From an uncultured Serinicoccus sp. (lineage in GTDB: Bacteria > Actinomycetota > Actinomycetes > Actinomycetales > Dermatophilaceae): 64,000 nt of DNA. The translations under genes were made by a program, and so were the position numbers. The stretch's first letter is position 1, and the number at the start of each line of letters is the position of its first letter. Positions 46,694 to 54,317 of the stretch are shown piece after piece. The notes beneath the pieces were generated by a model. It was not told the origin of the DNA. It was given only the letters and a program-made list of their open reading frames with translations, and did not search any database. The stretch is from the NCBI RefSeq assembly GCF_947487915.1, contig NZ_CANKYH010000007.1:1-64000 (forward strand). The letters are read 5' to 3'.

Positions 46694-47746
46694 ATGCCTG
46701 GACGCACGCGCTCGTTGCTCGCGCTGCCCAAGGCCCACCTGCACCTGCACTTCACCGGGTCGATGCGGGTGGACACCGTCCGTGACCTGGCGGACAAGCA
46801 CGGCCTGCGTCTGCCGCACGCCCTGACCAGCCAGTGGCCACCGCGGCTGTCCGGGCACGACGAGCGCGGCTGGTTCCGGTTCCAGCGCCTCTACGACGCG
46901 GCCCGGGCCGTGGTGCGCGACGAGGCGGACATGCGGCGCATCGTGCGTGAGGCGGCCCACGACGACGCCGCCGAAGGCTCGCGGTGGTTGGAGATCCAGG
47001 TCGACCCCACGTCATACGCTCCCTTCGTCGGCGGTCTGACCCCCGCCCTGGAGATCGTGCTCGACGAGGCGCGCTCGGTCTCGGCAACGGGGCGGACCCA
47101 GGTCGCGGTGGTCGTGGCGGCCTCCCGCATGCGACACCCGTTGGACGCCCGGGCGCTCGCCCGGCTCGCGGCCCGGCACGCCGGTGACGCCGCCGGGACG
47201 GTCGTCGGCTTCGGTCTGTCCAACGACGAGCGGCGCGGCTGGACCGGTGACTTCGAGCCGGCCTTCCGGATCGCCTCGAAGGCGGGCCTGGCGAGCGTGC
47301 CGCACGCCGGCGAGCTGCTGGGGGCCGACCACGTCGCGGTTGCGCTCGACCACCTCCTTCCGGACCGGCTGGGCCACGGCATCCGGGCCGTCGAGGACGA
47401 GTCCGTGCTGGGCCGGGTGGTCGACGAGCAGGTGACGCTCGAGGTCTGCCCGGGGAGCAACGTCGCGCTCGGGGTCTACGAGCACCTCGGGGCCGTGCCT
47501 CTCCCCCGGCTGCTCGAGGTGGGCGCCCGCGTCGCGCTCGGCGCGGACGACCCGCTGCTCTTCGGCAGCCGCCTGGCCGACCAGTACGTCTCCGCCCGCC
47601 TCGACCACGGGCTCGACGACGACGCGCTCGCGCTCCTGGCGCGCGGCTCCATCGAGGGCTCGGTGGCCTCCCCGTCGACCCGACGCCAGCTGCTTGCCGA
47701 GGTCGACGCCTGGCTCGACGCCCCCGCACCCCCCACCGACGCGTGA
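46694..47746 (+). CDS. add: Adenosine deaminase-family amidohydrolase
   Basis: Probably deaminates adenosine or a related nucleoside for purine salvage. The 350-residue TIM-barrel protein has HLHLHFTGS (metal ligands His17 and His19), VPHAGELLG, LGHGIRA and the ALGADDPLLF metal/catalytic aspartates. The usual HxHLDG is HLHFTG, so the Asp of that motif is Thr; this is also seen in some actinobacterial relatives as I recall. TACCCT lies six bases before the ATG. It is divergent from the ABC operon. Confidence 0.8.
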   Translation: MPGRTRSLLALPKAHLHLHFTGSMRVDTVRDLADKHGLRLPHALTSQWPPRLSGHDERGWFRFQRLYDAARAVVRDEADMRRIVREAAHDDAAEGSRWLEIQVDPTSYAPFVGGLTPALEIVLDEARSVSATGRTQVAVVVAASRMRHPLDARALARLAARHAGDAAGTVVGFGLSNDERRGWTGDFEPAFRIASKAGLASVPHAGELLGADHVAVALDHLLPDRLGHGIRAVEDESVLGRVVDEQVTLEVCPGSNVALGVYEHLGAVPLPRLLEVGARVALGADDPLLFGSRLADQYVSARLDHGLDDDALALLARGSIEGSVASPSTRRQLLAEVDAWLDAPAPPTDA

Positions 47747-48127
47747 CCCCCGCGCCCCGCGGCGCCGGCCATCCCGGCGGGCCTTCGGCCGCACACCTGT
47801 GCCGGACACGTCACATTGAGCCCCCTCCAGAATCAGCCCGCCACTGAGCCCGCTCGCGGGTCAGCGGCGGGCTGAGTCAACTCACGACTCAGTGGCGGGG
47901 TGACCCGCCGACGGCCTCAGCTCGCCGCTGAGTTGACTGCCGCGTCACGGGCGGGGTGATCCGGGAGGGGACTCAACGTGACGTCTCCGGCGCAGGGGGT
48001 CCGGTGGGGGTCGATATCCCCAAGGGCGGCGAGGTCAGGGCGCCGTCCACAGGGCGGCGCGGGCGGGTGGCGGCCGGCGGCCGGGCGCGGGCAGGGTGGG
48101 CTGCACGAGAACGAGGGGGAGGAACAG
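47747..48127. other. gene-free stretch holding a palindromic element
   Basis: No gene is seen between the deaminase stop and the HTH gene start. The stretch is mostly filled by the 189-bp inverted-repeat element 47802-47990. The remainder is GC-rich with no convincing promoter. Confidence 0.6.
47802..47990. repeat. 189-bp element with 41-bp imperfect terminal inverted repeats
   Basis: Bases 47802-47842 and 47950-47990 are inverted copies matching at 35 of 41 positions; they share GACGTCAC, CCCCTCC and CCCGCC blocks. Inside are further perfect inverted pairs: CCCGCCACTGAG with CTCAGTGGCGGG, and AGTCAACTCA with TGAGTTGACT. The motif YTGAG/CTCAR recurs about eight times. It encodes no protein. 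It could be a MITE-like element, a structured RNA or a strong double terminator. Confidence 0.65.
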
Positions 48128-48703
48128 GTGGCTGCGATCGACACCGGTGCGGCACGCGAGGGCGAGGACGAGGAGCACCCGAGGGGGCTGGTGGCCCCGC
48201 CCGGAATCCCACCGGAGAGCCAGGTGGCCGGACCGCGGCTACCGGGTGCGGCCGAACAGGTAGGACTGGCGCTGCGCGCGTTTCGTCGTGAGCGGGGATG
48301 GAGCCAGCGAGCCCTGGCCCAGAGCTGGGGTGTCCACCAGAGCCTGGTCGCCCGGGCGGAGCGTCATGCCGATCAGCTCAGCCTCGACGTCTGCCTCGAG
48401 CTGCTGCGTCGGGCCGGGGCGGGCCTGGCGGTGCTCGGCCCGGACGGTAGGCCGGTGGTCCGCTGGGAGGAGACCGACCTGGTCGCGGTGGACCGGTCCG
48501 GTCGTCGGTTCCCCGCCCACCGTGCAGTGCGACCGAGCACGTACGGGCCGACGTGGTGGTGGTTCCACGACTACTTCGGAGGACGCAGCTCGGGCCCTCG
48601 ACCACGATGGACCGCGGAGGGGTTCGCGATCCCGCCGGGGACCCGCTACGGGAAGAAGCCACGGCCCGAGGCCCCCGGCGAGGGCCCGCGCTGGCCCGGA
48701 TAG
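48128..48703 (+). CDS. Helix-turn-helix (XRE-type) protein
   Basis: A 191-residue protein with an XRE-like helix-turn-helix at about residues 45-100 (LRAFRRERGWSQRALAQSWG, then VARAERH). The C-terminal part is rich in Trp and Pro, with RFPAHRAVRP and WWWFHDYFGG, and I do not recognise a named domain there. The GTG at 48128 is supported by GGGGGAGGAACAG. The function, likely a DNA-binding regulator, is inferred from the helix-turn-helix only. Confidence 0.7.
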   Translation: MAAIDTGAAREGEDEEHPRGLVAPPGIPPESQVAGPRLPGAAEQVGLALRAFRRERGWSQRALAQSWGVHQSLVARAERHADQLSLDVCLELLRRAGAGLAVLGPDGRPVVRWEETDLVAVDRSGRRFPAHRAVRPSTYGPTWWWFHDYFGGRSSGPRPRWTAEGFAIPPGTRYGKKPRPEAPGEGPRWPG

Positions 48704-48713
48704 AACCGCCCGC

Positions 48714-48810
48714 GGATGGTGCCGCGAGGACGCCCGGGGATGGCGCCGCGAGGACGGCCCGCGGATGGTGCGTCGAGGACGGCCCGGGATCGTGCGGCGC
48801 AGGATGCTCG
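48714..48810. repeat. four 24-25-bp tandem repeats, core GGATGGTGCCGCGAGGAC
   Basis: Units start at 48714, 48738, 48763 and 48787 (spacing 24, 25, 24), progressively diverged. The 14-base core GGTGCCGCGAGGAC is identical to 19662-19675. The array lies between two convergent gene ends. Confidence 0.65.
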
Positions 48811-48816
48811 TGCGGA

Positions 48817-49257
48817 TCACCCCTCGCCGACGCGAAGGGGCGGATAGCCCGGCGGCTCCTCGGTGGTGAGCGGCCGGGTCAGCGTGAACGTGCCCTGCTC
48901 ACCACCGTCGGGCGCGTAGGTGCCGACCCCGTAGTACGCCTCGTCCGTCCAGCGGACCTCGCCCTGCTGCTGCGCCTCCACGTCCTCCCAGGAGAACTCG
49001 CCCGCCAGCACCGGCCCCCGGCACTGGGGTGGCATCGACTCCGCGACCGGACCGACGCAGAACTCCGGGGGTTCGTCGGCAGAGCGCTGCATGACGATGC
49101 CGATGCCGACCACCTCCTCGGCAGCGGTGCTCTGCGTCGGCGTCTGCGTGGCGGCTCCGCCGCCCGGGTCCACCACCTCGGCCCCGCACCCGGAGACGGC
49201 GAGAGCGACGCCGAGGACCACGGCGAACAGCACGGAGGGGTGCCGGTGACATCTCAT
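48817..49257 (-). CDS. Putative lipoprotein
   Basis: A 146-residue secreted protein. The N-terminus has a basic start, a hydrophobic core and the lipobox VSGC with Cys24 as the lipid-modified residue. A Thr/Gln/Ser/Gly-rich linker follows (about 30-45). The rest has two Cys (FCVGP, PQCRG) that could form a disulphide. I do not recognise a family. CACGAT lies six bases before the ATG. It is convergent with the HTH gene. Confidence 0.7.
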   Translation of the reverse strand: MRCHRHPSVLFAVVLGVALAVSGCGAEVVDPGGGAATQTPTQSTAAEEVVGIGIVMQRSADEPPEFCVGPVAESMPPQCRGPVLAGEFSWEDVEAQQQGEVRWTDEAYYGVGTYAPDGGEQGTFTLTRPLTTEEPPGYPPLRVGEG

Positions 49258-49327
49258 GAGGCCATCGTGGCCCGCGCATGCGAGATCGCGCACCTTGCCG
49301 GCGGGCGGGAAGGGCGGTGGCCGACCC

Positions 49328-50506
49328 TCAGAGCGAGAGGCCCACGAGCACCGGCTCGTTGACCAGCCGCACCCCCAGCGTCTGCTCCACCCCGTCCCGG
49401 ACCTCGCGCGCGACCGCCACCACGTCGGCCGCGCTGGCGTGGCCGCGGTTGGTGACGGCGAGCGTGTGCTTGGTGGACAGGCCGGCGGGGCGCCCGCTGC
49501 TCGACCCGAAGCCCCGACCGAAGCCCGCGTGCTCGATGAGCCACGCGGCCGAGGTCTTGACGAGCTCCTCGCGATCCGTCGGGTAGGTCGGCGGCACCGC
49601 GGAGCGGCGGTCCTGGCCGATGCTCTCCTCGGCCCGCAGCCGCACCTGCTCCAGCTCCGGCCGTGACAGCACCGGGTTGGTGAAGAAGGACCCGCAGGAC
49701 CAGGTGTCGTGATCCTGCGCGTCGAGCACCATGCCCCGGCGGCGTCGCTGCTCCAGCACCGCCTCCCGGGCCCGCTCCAGCGGCACGCGACCCCCCAGGG
49801 CGACGCCGAGACCGTCGGCGAGCGCGGCATACCCGATCGGCTGCGACAGCTCGGTGGGACGCAGCGAGAACGTGACCGAGAGCACGACGTGGCGCGGGGT
49901 CACCGTGCCCGGGGCGGCGTCCGGCCCGACCATGGACTCCTTGAGCACCGAGTGCCGGTAGGCGAAGCCCAGGTCGCCGGCAAACATCGTCCGGACCCGC
50001 TGCTCGGCCCGGTCCCAGACGCGCACCCGGGCCACGGTCTGGGCGACCTCCTGCCCGTAGGCGCCGACGTTCTGCACCGGCGTCGCACCGGTCGACCCGG
50101 GGATGCCCGAGAGCGCCTCGATCCCCGACCACCCCTGCTCGCAGGCGCGTGCGACGAGCTCGTCCCAGTCCTCGCCGGCCGCGACCGTCACGCTCACCCC
50201 GCCGCAGGCCGAGGCGTGCGGGACCTCGACGCCGCGGGTGCGCACCAGGACGACGGTGCCGGGGAACCCCTCGTCCGCGACCACGAGGTTCGACCCACCA
50301 CCCACGACGAGCAGCGGCTCACCGGCCTCGTCGCACCCGCGGACCGCCTCGACGAGCTCGGCCTCGGTGCGGGCGGTGACCAGGCGCCGGGGCGCTCCAC
50401 CCACCCGCATGGTCGTCAGCTCGGCGAGGGTCGTGCGCGCCGGAGCTGGCCGGTCCGGGCCGGCGGGGGGACCCGCGTCAGGACGACGGGGCTCCTGCCC
50501 GCTCAC
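49328..50506 (-). CDS. murB: UDP-N-acetylmuramate dehydrogenase
   Basis: Reduces UDP-GlcNAc-enolpyruvate to UDP-MurNAc with NADPH, the second committed step of peptidoglycan synthesis. The 392-residue protein has the FAD-binding region TTMRVGGAP, VVGGGSNLVV and IPGSTGATPVQNVGAYGQE, and the active-site SCGSFFTNP. The E. coli-like sequence layout is retained. The GTG start at 50506 overlaps the stop of the MaoC gene (GTGA), so it is coupled to the dehydratase pair. Confidence 0.94.
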   Translation of the reverse strand: MSGQEPRRPDAGPPAGPDRPAPARTTLAELTTMRVGGAPRRLVTARTEAELVEAVRGCDEAGEPLLVVGGGSNLVVADEGFPGTVVLVRTRGVEVPHASACGGVSVTVAAGEDWDELVARACEQGWSGIEALSGIPGSTGATPVQNVGAYGQEVAQTVARVRVWDRAEQRVRTMFAGDLGFAYRHSVLKESMVGPDAAPGTVTPRHVVLSVTFSLRPTELSQPIGYAALADGLGVALGGRVPLERAREAVLEQRRRRGMVLDAQDHDTWSCGSFFTNPVLSRPELEQVRLRAEESIGQDRRSAVPPTYPTDREELVKTSAAWLIEHAGFGRGFGSSSGRPAGLSTKHTLAVTNRGHASAADVVAVAREVRDGVEQTLGVRLVNEPVLVGLSL

Positions 50507-50907
50507 GCCTGCGTCCCGGGCAGGCGCACCACCGCCTGGCAGCGCCCGAGCACCTTCTCCCCCGCGCAGGTCGCGCTCAGCTCCACCGTCTGGGTCCCCG
50601 CGGCCTCGTCGACCTTCTTCACGACACCGGTGACGAGGACCTCGACCGTCTCCCCCTCGGGCACGACCACCATGCCGGTGAACCGGGTCTGGCAGGACAG
50701 GATCCGGGCCGGGTCGCCTCCCACGTAGTCGGTGACGACCTCGAGCGCGGCACCCATGGTCCACATGCCGTGCGCGATGACGTCGGGCAGCCCGACCCGG
50801 CGCGCCACGTCGGCGTCCTGGTGGATCGGGTTCTGGTCGCCGGAGGCGGCGGCGTAGGCCACGAGGCGCTCGCGGTCGACGGTCACCGTGCGGGTGAGGT
50901 CGCTCAT
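50503..50907 (-). CDS. MaoC-like hydroxyacyl dehydratase, HadB-like subunit
   Basis: A 134-residue single-hotdog protein with the hydratase motif ASGDQNPIHQD, holding the catalytic Asp and His, and IAHGMWTMG. By analogy with mycobacterial HadB it is the active subunit of a (3R)-hydroxyacyl dehydratase that needs a HadA-like partner. Its start overlaps the partner's stop (TGATG). Confidence 0.85.
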   Translation of the reverse strand: MSDLTRTVTVDRERLVAYAAASGDQNPIHQDADVARRVGLPDVIAHGMWTMGAALEVVTDYVGGDPARILSCQTRFTGMVVVPEGETVEVLVTGVVKKVDEAAGTQTVELSATCAGEKVLGRCQAVVRLPGTQA

Positions 50908-51353
50908 CAACCCTCCCCCCGGACCACGATCGTCGACGTCACGGTCGTGACGGCGGCCCCCTCGGCGTCGACGAGCTCCACGCGGGTGGACACCATGCCG
51001 TGGCCGCCCGCCTCGCGCATGGTGTCGACGTGCAACGTGCCGGTCAGGCGGTCGCCCGCCGTGATCGGACGGTGGTGGACGAAGCCCTCCTGCCCGTGCA
51101 CGACACGGGAGAAGTCGATGCCCGCTCCCGGGTCCTCGACCAGCTGCGCCTCGCACTCCTGTGCCAGGCGGACGGCAAACGTGGGCGGGGCGACGACGTC
51201 GGCGTGCCCCATCGCGCGGGCCGCCTCCGGGTCGCGGTGGGCCGGGCTGCCGGCACCGACCGCGTCGGCGAAGGCCGCCAGCTGCTCGCGGGTCACCTCG
51301 AAGGGGCCGGCCGGGGGGTACGCACGGCCGGCGTAGTCAGGGTTGACGGGCAT
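50907..51353 (-). CDS. FAS1-like/MaoC dehydratase, HadA-like subunit
   Basis: A 148-residue hotdog protein (UPF0336-like) with REQLAAFADAVGAGSPAHRD. The Asp of the active motif is lost, as expected for the non-catalytic HadA-type subunit. It starts at an ATG with TAGGGT seven bases upstream, also GAGAGG nearby. The order rpmG, hadA-like, hadB-like, murB is widespread in actinobacteria, including those without mycolic acids. Confidence 0.82.
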   Translation of the reverse strand: MPVNPDYAGRAYPPAGPFEVTREQLAAFADAVGAGSPAHRDPEAARAMGHADVVAPPTFAVRLAQECEAQLVEDPGAGIDFSRVVHGQEGFVHHRPITAGDRLTGTLHVDTMREAGGHGMVSTRVELVDAEGAAVTTVTSTIVVRGEG

Positions 51354-51408
51354 ACCTCTCACCCTAGCGATCCACCCGCCTGGCCCGGAGTGCGGTCGGG
51401 TATGACGA

Positions 51409-51437
51409 AGGCCGCCACCCTGCGCGGGTGACGGCCT
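51409..51437 (-). terminator. rpmG terminator
   Basis: AGGCCGCCACCC (51409-51420) pairs with GGGTGACGGCCT (51426-51437), with two internal mismatches, after the rpmG stop. Confidence 0.65.
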
Positions 51438-51460
51438 GGTCGTCGTTGCCGACGGGTGGG

Positions 51461-51628
51461 TCAGCGGGTCTCGCGGTGCGCGGTGTGCTTGCCGCAGCGC
51501 GGGCAGAACTTCGCCATGTCGAGCCGGTCGGGGTTGTTCCGCCGGTTCTTCTTGGTGATGTAGTTGCGCTCCTTGCACTCCGTGCACGCCATGGTGATCT
51601 TCGGGCGAACGTCGGTGGACTTAGCCAC
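51461..51628 (-). CDS. rpmG: 50S ribosomal protein L33, zinc form
   Basis: The 55-residue protein starts (GTG) [20 protein letters not shown] and ends [14 protein letters not shown]. Cys15, Cys18, Cys42 and Cys45 make it the zinc-binding form. GAGAGCAGGTTGCACC lies upstream. It follows tRNA-Met and precedes the HadA/HadB-like genes in the same direction, but the hadA-like gene seems to have its own promoter. Confidence 0.96.
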   Translation of the reverse strand: MAKSTDVRPKITMACTECKERNYITKKNRRNNPDRLDMAKFCPRCGKHTAHRETR

Positions 51629-51689
51629 GGTGCAACCTGCTCTCGGTGTGGATCTGTGCTTGTGCGGTCCGTACCTGCGAGGTACGTGG

Positions 51690-51763
51690 TAGCGGAGGCG
51701 GGGCTCGATCCCGCGACCTCACGATTATGAGTCGTGCGCTCTAACCAGCTGAGCTACTCCGCC
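51690..51763 (-). tRNA. tRNA-Met (CAT, elongator)
   Basis: The 74-base gene starts GGCGGAGTAGCTCAGCTGG; the anticodon loop is CTCATAA. The acceptor pairs GGCGGAG with CTCCGCT (a G-U at position 1-72). Initiator tRNAs have a mismatch there, so this is the elongator. The terminal CCA is encoded (51687-51689). Confidence 0.95.
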
Positions 51764-51792
51764 TCGCGGCGCCCGGCGAACCGGCTCACCAG

Positions 51793-51865
51793 AGCCCCCA
51801 AACGGAATCGAACCGTTGACCTTCTCCTTACCATGGAGACGCTCTACCGACTGAGCTATGGGGGC
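51793..51865 (-). tRNA. tRNA-Thr (GGT)
   Basis: The 73-base gene starts GCCCCCATAGCTCAGTCGGT with anticodon loop ATGGTAA (anticodon GGT) and acceptor GCCCCCA/TGGGGGC, discriminator T. It lies upstream of tRNA-Met and rpmG. Confidence 0.96.
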
Positions 51866-51911
51866 GGGCTGTCGATCCTGGCGGGGGGAGGCCCGCAGGC
51901 AGCGAGACGCA

Positions 51912-51941
51912 ACTTTACACGAGGCCGGCGGGCGAATCCAA
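51912..51941 (-). promoter_or_regulatory. tRNA-Thr/tRNA-Met/rpmG promoter (TTGGAT-18-TAAAGT)
   Basis: On the minus strand TTGGAT (51936-51941) and TAAAGT (51912-51917) are 18 bases apart, about 45 bases before tRNA-Thr. Confidence 0.7.
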
Positions 51942-51968
51942 AACGGCTGCGGCGTGCGCGAAGCCCGC

Positions 51969-52898
51969 TCAGAGCGGCCCGTCGACCTGCATCGACAGGT
52001 GCCTCCGCGAGCCCTCCCGGTCGGTCACCGCGAGGTCGCCGAGGCCCTGTCCGCCGGTGCGCAGCACCACCGTCGAGGGCAGCAGGATCGGCTTGACGAA
52101 GGTCGCGGAGACGGCATACCGCTGGGGCAGGCGCGGCTGGACCGCCGCCAGCACCCGGGCGTGCGTCCACATGCCGTGCGCGATGGCGCGGGGGAAGCCG
52201 AAGGCCTTGGCGCTGAGCGCCGAGAGGTGGATGGGGTTGGCGTCCCCCGCCACGCGCGCGTAGGAGCGACCGAGGTCGGCCGGGAGGCGCCACAGCGCGA
52301 CCTGGCGGCCCGGCCCGGCGGCGCGCGCGGCAGCCCCCGCGCCGTCCGGTGACCCGCCCGCGTCGGCGTCACCCATGGCCTCCGACACCTCCCCGCGGGG
52401 CGCCCCGGGTGGCGTGTCGCCACGCACGAGGTAGGTGCTGCGCCCTTCCCAGACGAGCTCCTCGCCCACGCGCACCTCGCCGACGAGGTCGACGGTGCTG
52501 CCCTTGCGGTGGGGGGCGAGGTCCTCGGCCCAGGTGGACAGGGTGAGCTCCTCGCTCACGCGCACCGGGCGGTGCACCCGCATCCGGTTGCCCACGTGCA
52601 CCATGCCGAGCATGGGGAAGGGGAAGTCGCGGGCGGACATGAGCCGCACCTGCAGCGGGAAGGTGAGCACGTGCAACCAGGTGGCCGGCACGGTGTCGGC
52701 CAGCAGGCCCCCGGTGACCTCGCAGAACCCGGCGAGCCTCGGCAGGTCCTGGCGGACGCCGGGCAGCACGAGCCGTCGCCCGGGCAGCTCGCCGCGGGCA
52801 CCCGGCCGGCCCAGCCCGGTGGCGACACCGGTCGCGAAGGAGGTCGCCACCCGCGGGGTCCGGTCGAGCAGCTCCACGTCGACGTCCACCCTGCTCAC
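51969..52898 (-). CDS. MaoC-family (3R)-hydroxyacyl dehydratase
   Basis: A 309-residue double-hotdog protein; the C-terminal half has the hydratase motif GDANPIHLS and IAHGMWTH, with the catalytic Asp and His. It resembles HtdX-type enzymes that sit next to FabG4 in mycobacteria. The GTG start overlaps the stop of the FabG gene (GTGA). It completes the reduction/dehydration pair for elongation or, in reverse, for beta-oxidation-like reactions. Confidence 0.82.
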   Translation of the reverse strand: MSRVDVDVELLDRTPRVATSFATGVATGLGRPGARGELPGRRLVLPGVRQDLPRLAGFCEVTGGLLADTVPATWLHVLTFPLQVRLMSARDFPFPMLGMVHVGNRMRVHRPVRVSEELTLSTWAEDLAPHRKGSTVDLVGEVRVGEELVWEGRSTYLVRGDTPPGAPRGEVSEAMGDADAGGSPDGAGAAARAAGPGRQVALWRLPADLGRSYARVAGDANPIHLSALSAKAFGFPRAIAHGMWTHARVLAAVQPRLPQRYAVSATFVKPILLPSTVVLRTGGQGLGDLAVTDREGSRRHLSMQVDGPL

Positions 52899-54316
52899 GC
52901 CCCGATCTGGCTCTGGCCGCAGACGCGCAGCACCTCACCGGTGACCGCCGAGCTGGCCGGGTCGGCCAGGTAGCCGATGGTCTCGGCGACGTCGACCGGT
53001 CGGCCGCCCTGCTGCAGGCTGTTGATGCGCCGCGCCACCTCCCGGGTGGCCACCGGCATCCTGCCGGTCATCTCCGTCTCGATGAAGCCCGGGGCCACGG
53101 CGTTGACGGTGATCCCCCGCTCGGCGAGGCGCGGGTCGGCCCCCATGGCCCGCACGAGGCCGATGACCCCGGCCTTGGACGCGGCGTAGTTGGCCTGCCC
53201 GCGGTTGCCCGCGATGCCCGAGGTCGACGCGACCCCGACGATGCGCCCGCCGTCGTCCAGGCCACCGGGCAGGTCGGCGTCCAGGAGCACCTGGTTGATG
53301 CGGATCTGGGCTGCCAGGTTGACCTCCAGGACGCTGCCCCAGCGCTCCTCGTCGGTGTTGGCGAGCAGCTTGTCGCGGGTGATGCCGGCGTTGTGGACGA
53401 TCGCGTGGATGCGGCCCATGCCGCCGAAGCGCTGGGCGACGTGGGCGGCGATGCGCGCTCCCGCGTCCGCGGCGGTGATGTCGAGCTGGAGGGCCGTGCC
53501 GCCGATGCTGTTGGCGACCTCGGCGAGCCCCTGCCCTCCGGCCGGCACGTCCACCGCGACCACCAGGGCGCCGTCGCGGGCGAGGGTGCGGGCGATCCCG
53601 GCCCCGATCCCGCGGCCGGCGCCGGTGACGACGACGACCCGCCCCTCGAAGGGACGGTCGGCCAGCACCTCCTCGGCCTGCGGGTCGCGGGCGCCGTGCC
53701 CCACGTGGAGCACCTGGCCGGAGACGTAGGCCGAGCGCCCGTGGAGCAGGAAGAGGAAGGTGGAGGCGAGCTCAGCCGGCGAGGTCGGCTCGGCGGTGAG
53801 CAGGTCGACCCGCACGAGGTTGGCCGTGGCCCCCCCGCGCAGCTCCTTGCCGACGCTGCGCACGATGCCCTCGAGCGCCTGCTGGGTCGCCACCGCGGTG
53901 GGCGCCCCGGCGGTCTCCGGCTCGACACCCAGCACGACGACCCGGCCGGAGCGCTCCAGACCCTTCATCGCCGGGCGCAGCAGCCCGCGGACGACCTCGA
54001 GGTCGGCGATCGAGGTCGCGCCCGTGGCGTCGACCACCAGGGCGCCGATGCTGCCGGGGTATGCCTCGGGCACCTCCCGGGTACGTCCGTCGCCGTCCGT
54101 CTCGCTGACCCGGGTCTGGGGTTGGTCGACGAGCGCCGCGCGGGTGGGCACACCGAGCAGCTCGAGGGTGCGCACGGCCAACGTGCCGCCACCGACGGCG
54201 CCGGCTGCCACCGGCCCGGAGGGCAGCGCGCGCCCCCGCCGGAGCCGGGTCGCCTGCGGCACCCCGAGCTGCTTGGCGAGCGGGTTGGTGGTGAGCAGCT
54301 GCATCAGGTCGGCCAT
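52895..54316 (-). CDS. 3-oxoacyl reductase, high-molecular-weight FabG
   Basis: The 473-residue protein has an N-terminal Rossmann-like domain (about 1-210) without an active site and a C-terminal short-chain dehydrogenase domain with TGAGRGIG (231-238), catalytic Ser364, Tyr377 and Lys381 (NYAASKAG). This two-domain layout is that of mycobacterial FabG4. It probably reduces long 3-oxoacyl-CoA or -ACP with NAD(P)H. The start at 54316 lies one base after the thiolase stop. Confidence 0.88.
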   Translation of the reverse strand: MADLMQLLTTNPLAKQLGVPQATRLRRGRALPSGPVAAGAVGGGTLAVRTLELLGVPTRAALVDQPQTRVSETDGDGRTREVPEAYPGSIGALVVDATGATSIADLEVVRGLLRPAMKGLERSGRVVVLGVEPETAGAPTAVATQQALEGIVRSVGKELRGGATANLVRVDLLTAEPTSPAELASTFLFLLHGRSAYVSGQVLHVGHGARDPQAEEVLADRPFEGRVVVVTGAGRGIGAGIARTLARDGALVVAVDVPAGGQGLAEVANSIGGTALQLDITAADAGARIAAHVAQRFGGMGRIHAIVHNAGITRDKLLANTDEERWGSVLEVNLAAQIRINQVLLDADLPGGLDDGGRIVGVASTSGIAGNRGQANYAASKAGVIGLVRAMGADPRLAERGITVNAVAPGFIETEMTGRMPVATREVARRINSLQQGGRPVDVAETIGYLADPASSAVTGEVLRVCGQSQIGA

Positions 54317-54317
54317 G

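Noticed and set aside
51690..51763. Initiator tRNA or tRNA-Ile2 for the CAT tRNA
   Set aside because: The 1-72 pair is G-U rather than the initiator C-A mismatch, and body and context next to rpmG match elongator tRNA-Met. Ile2 cannot be fully excluded by eye.
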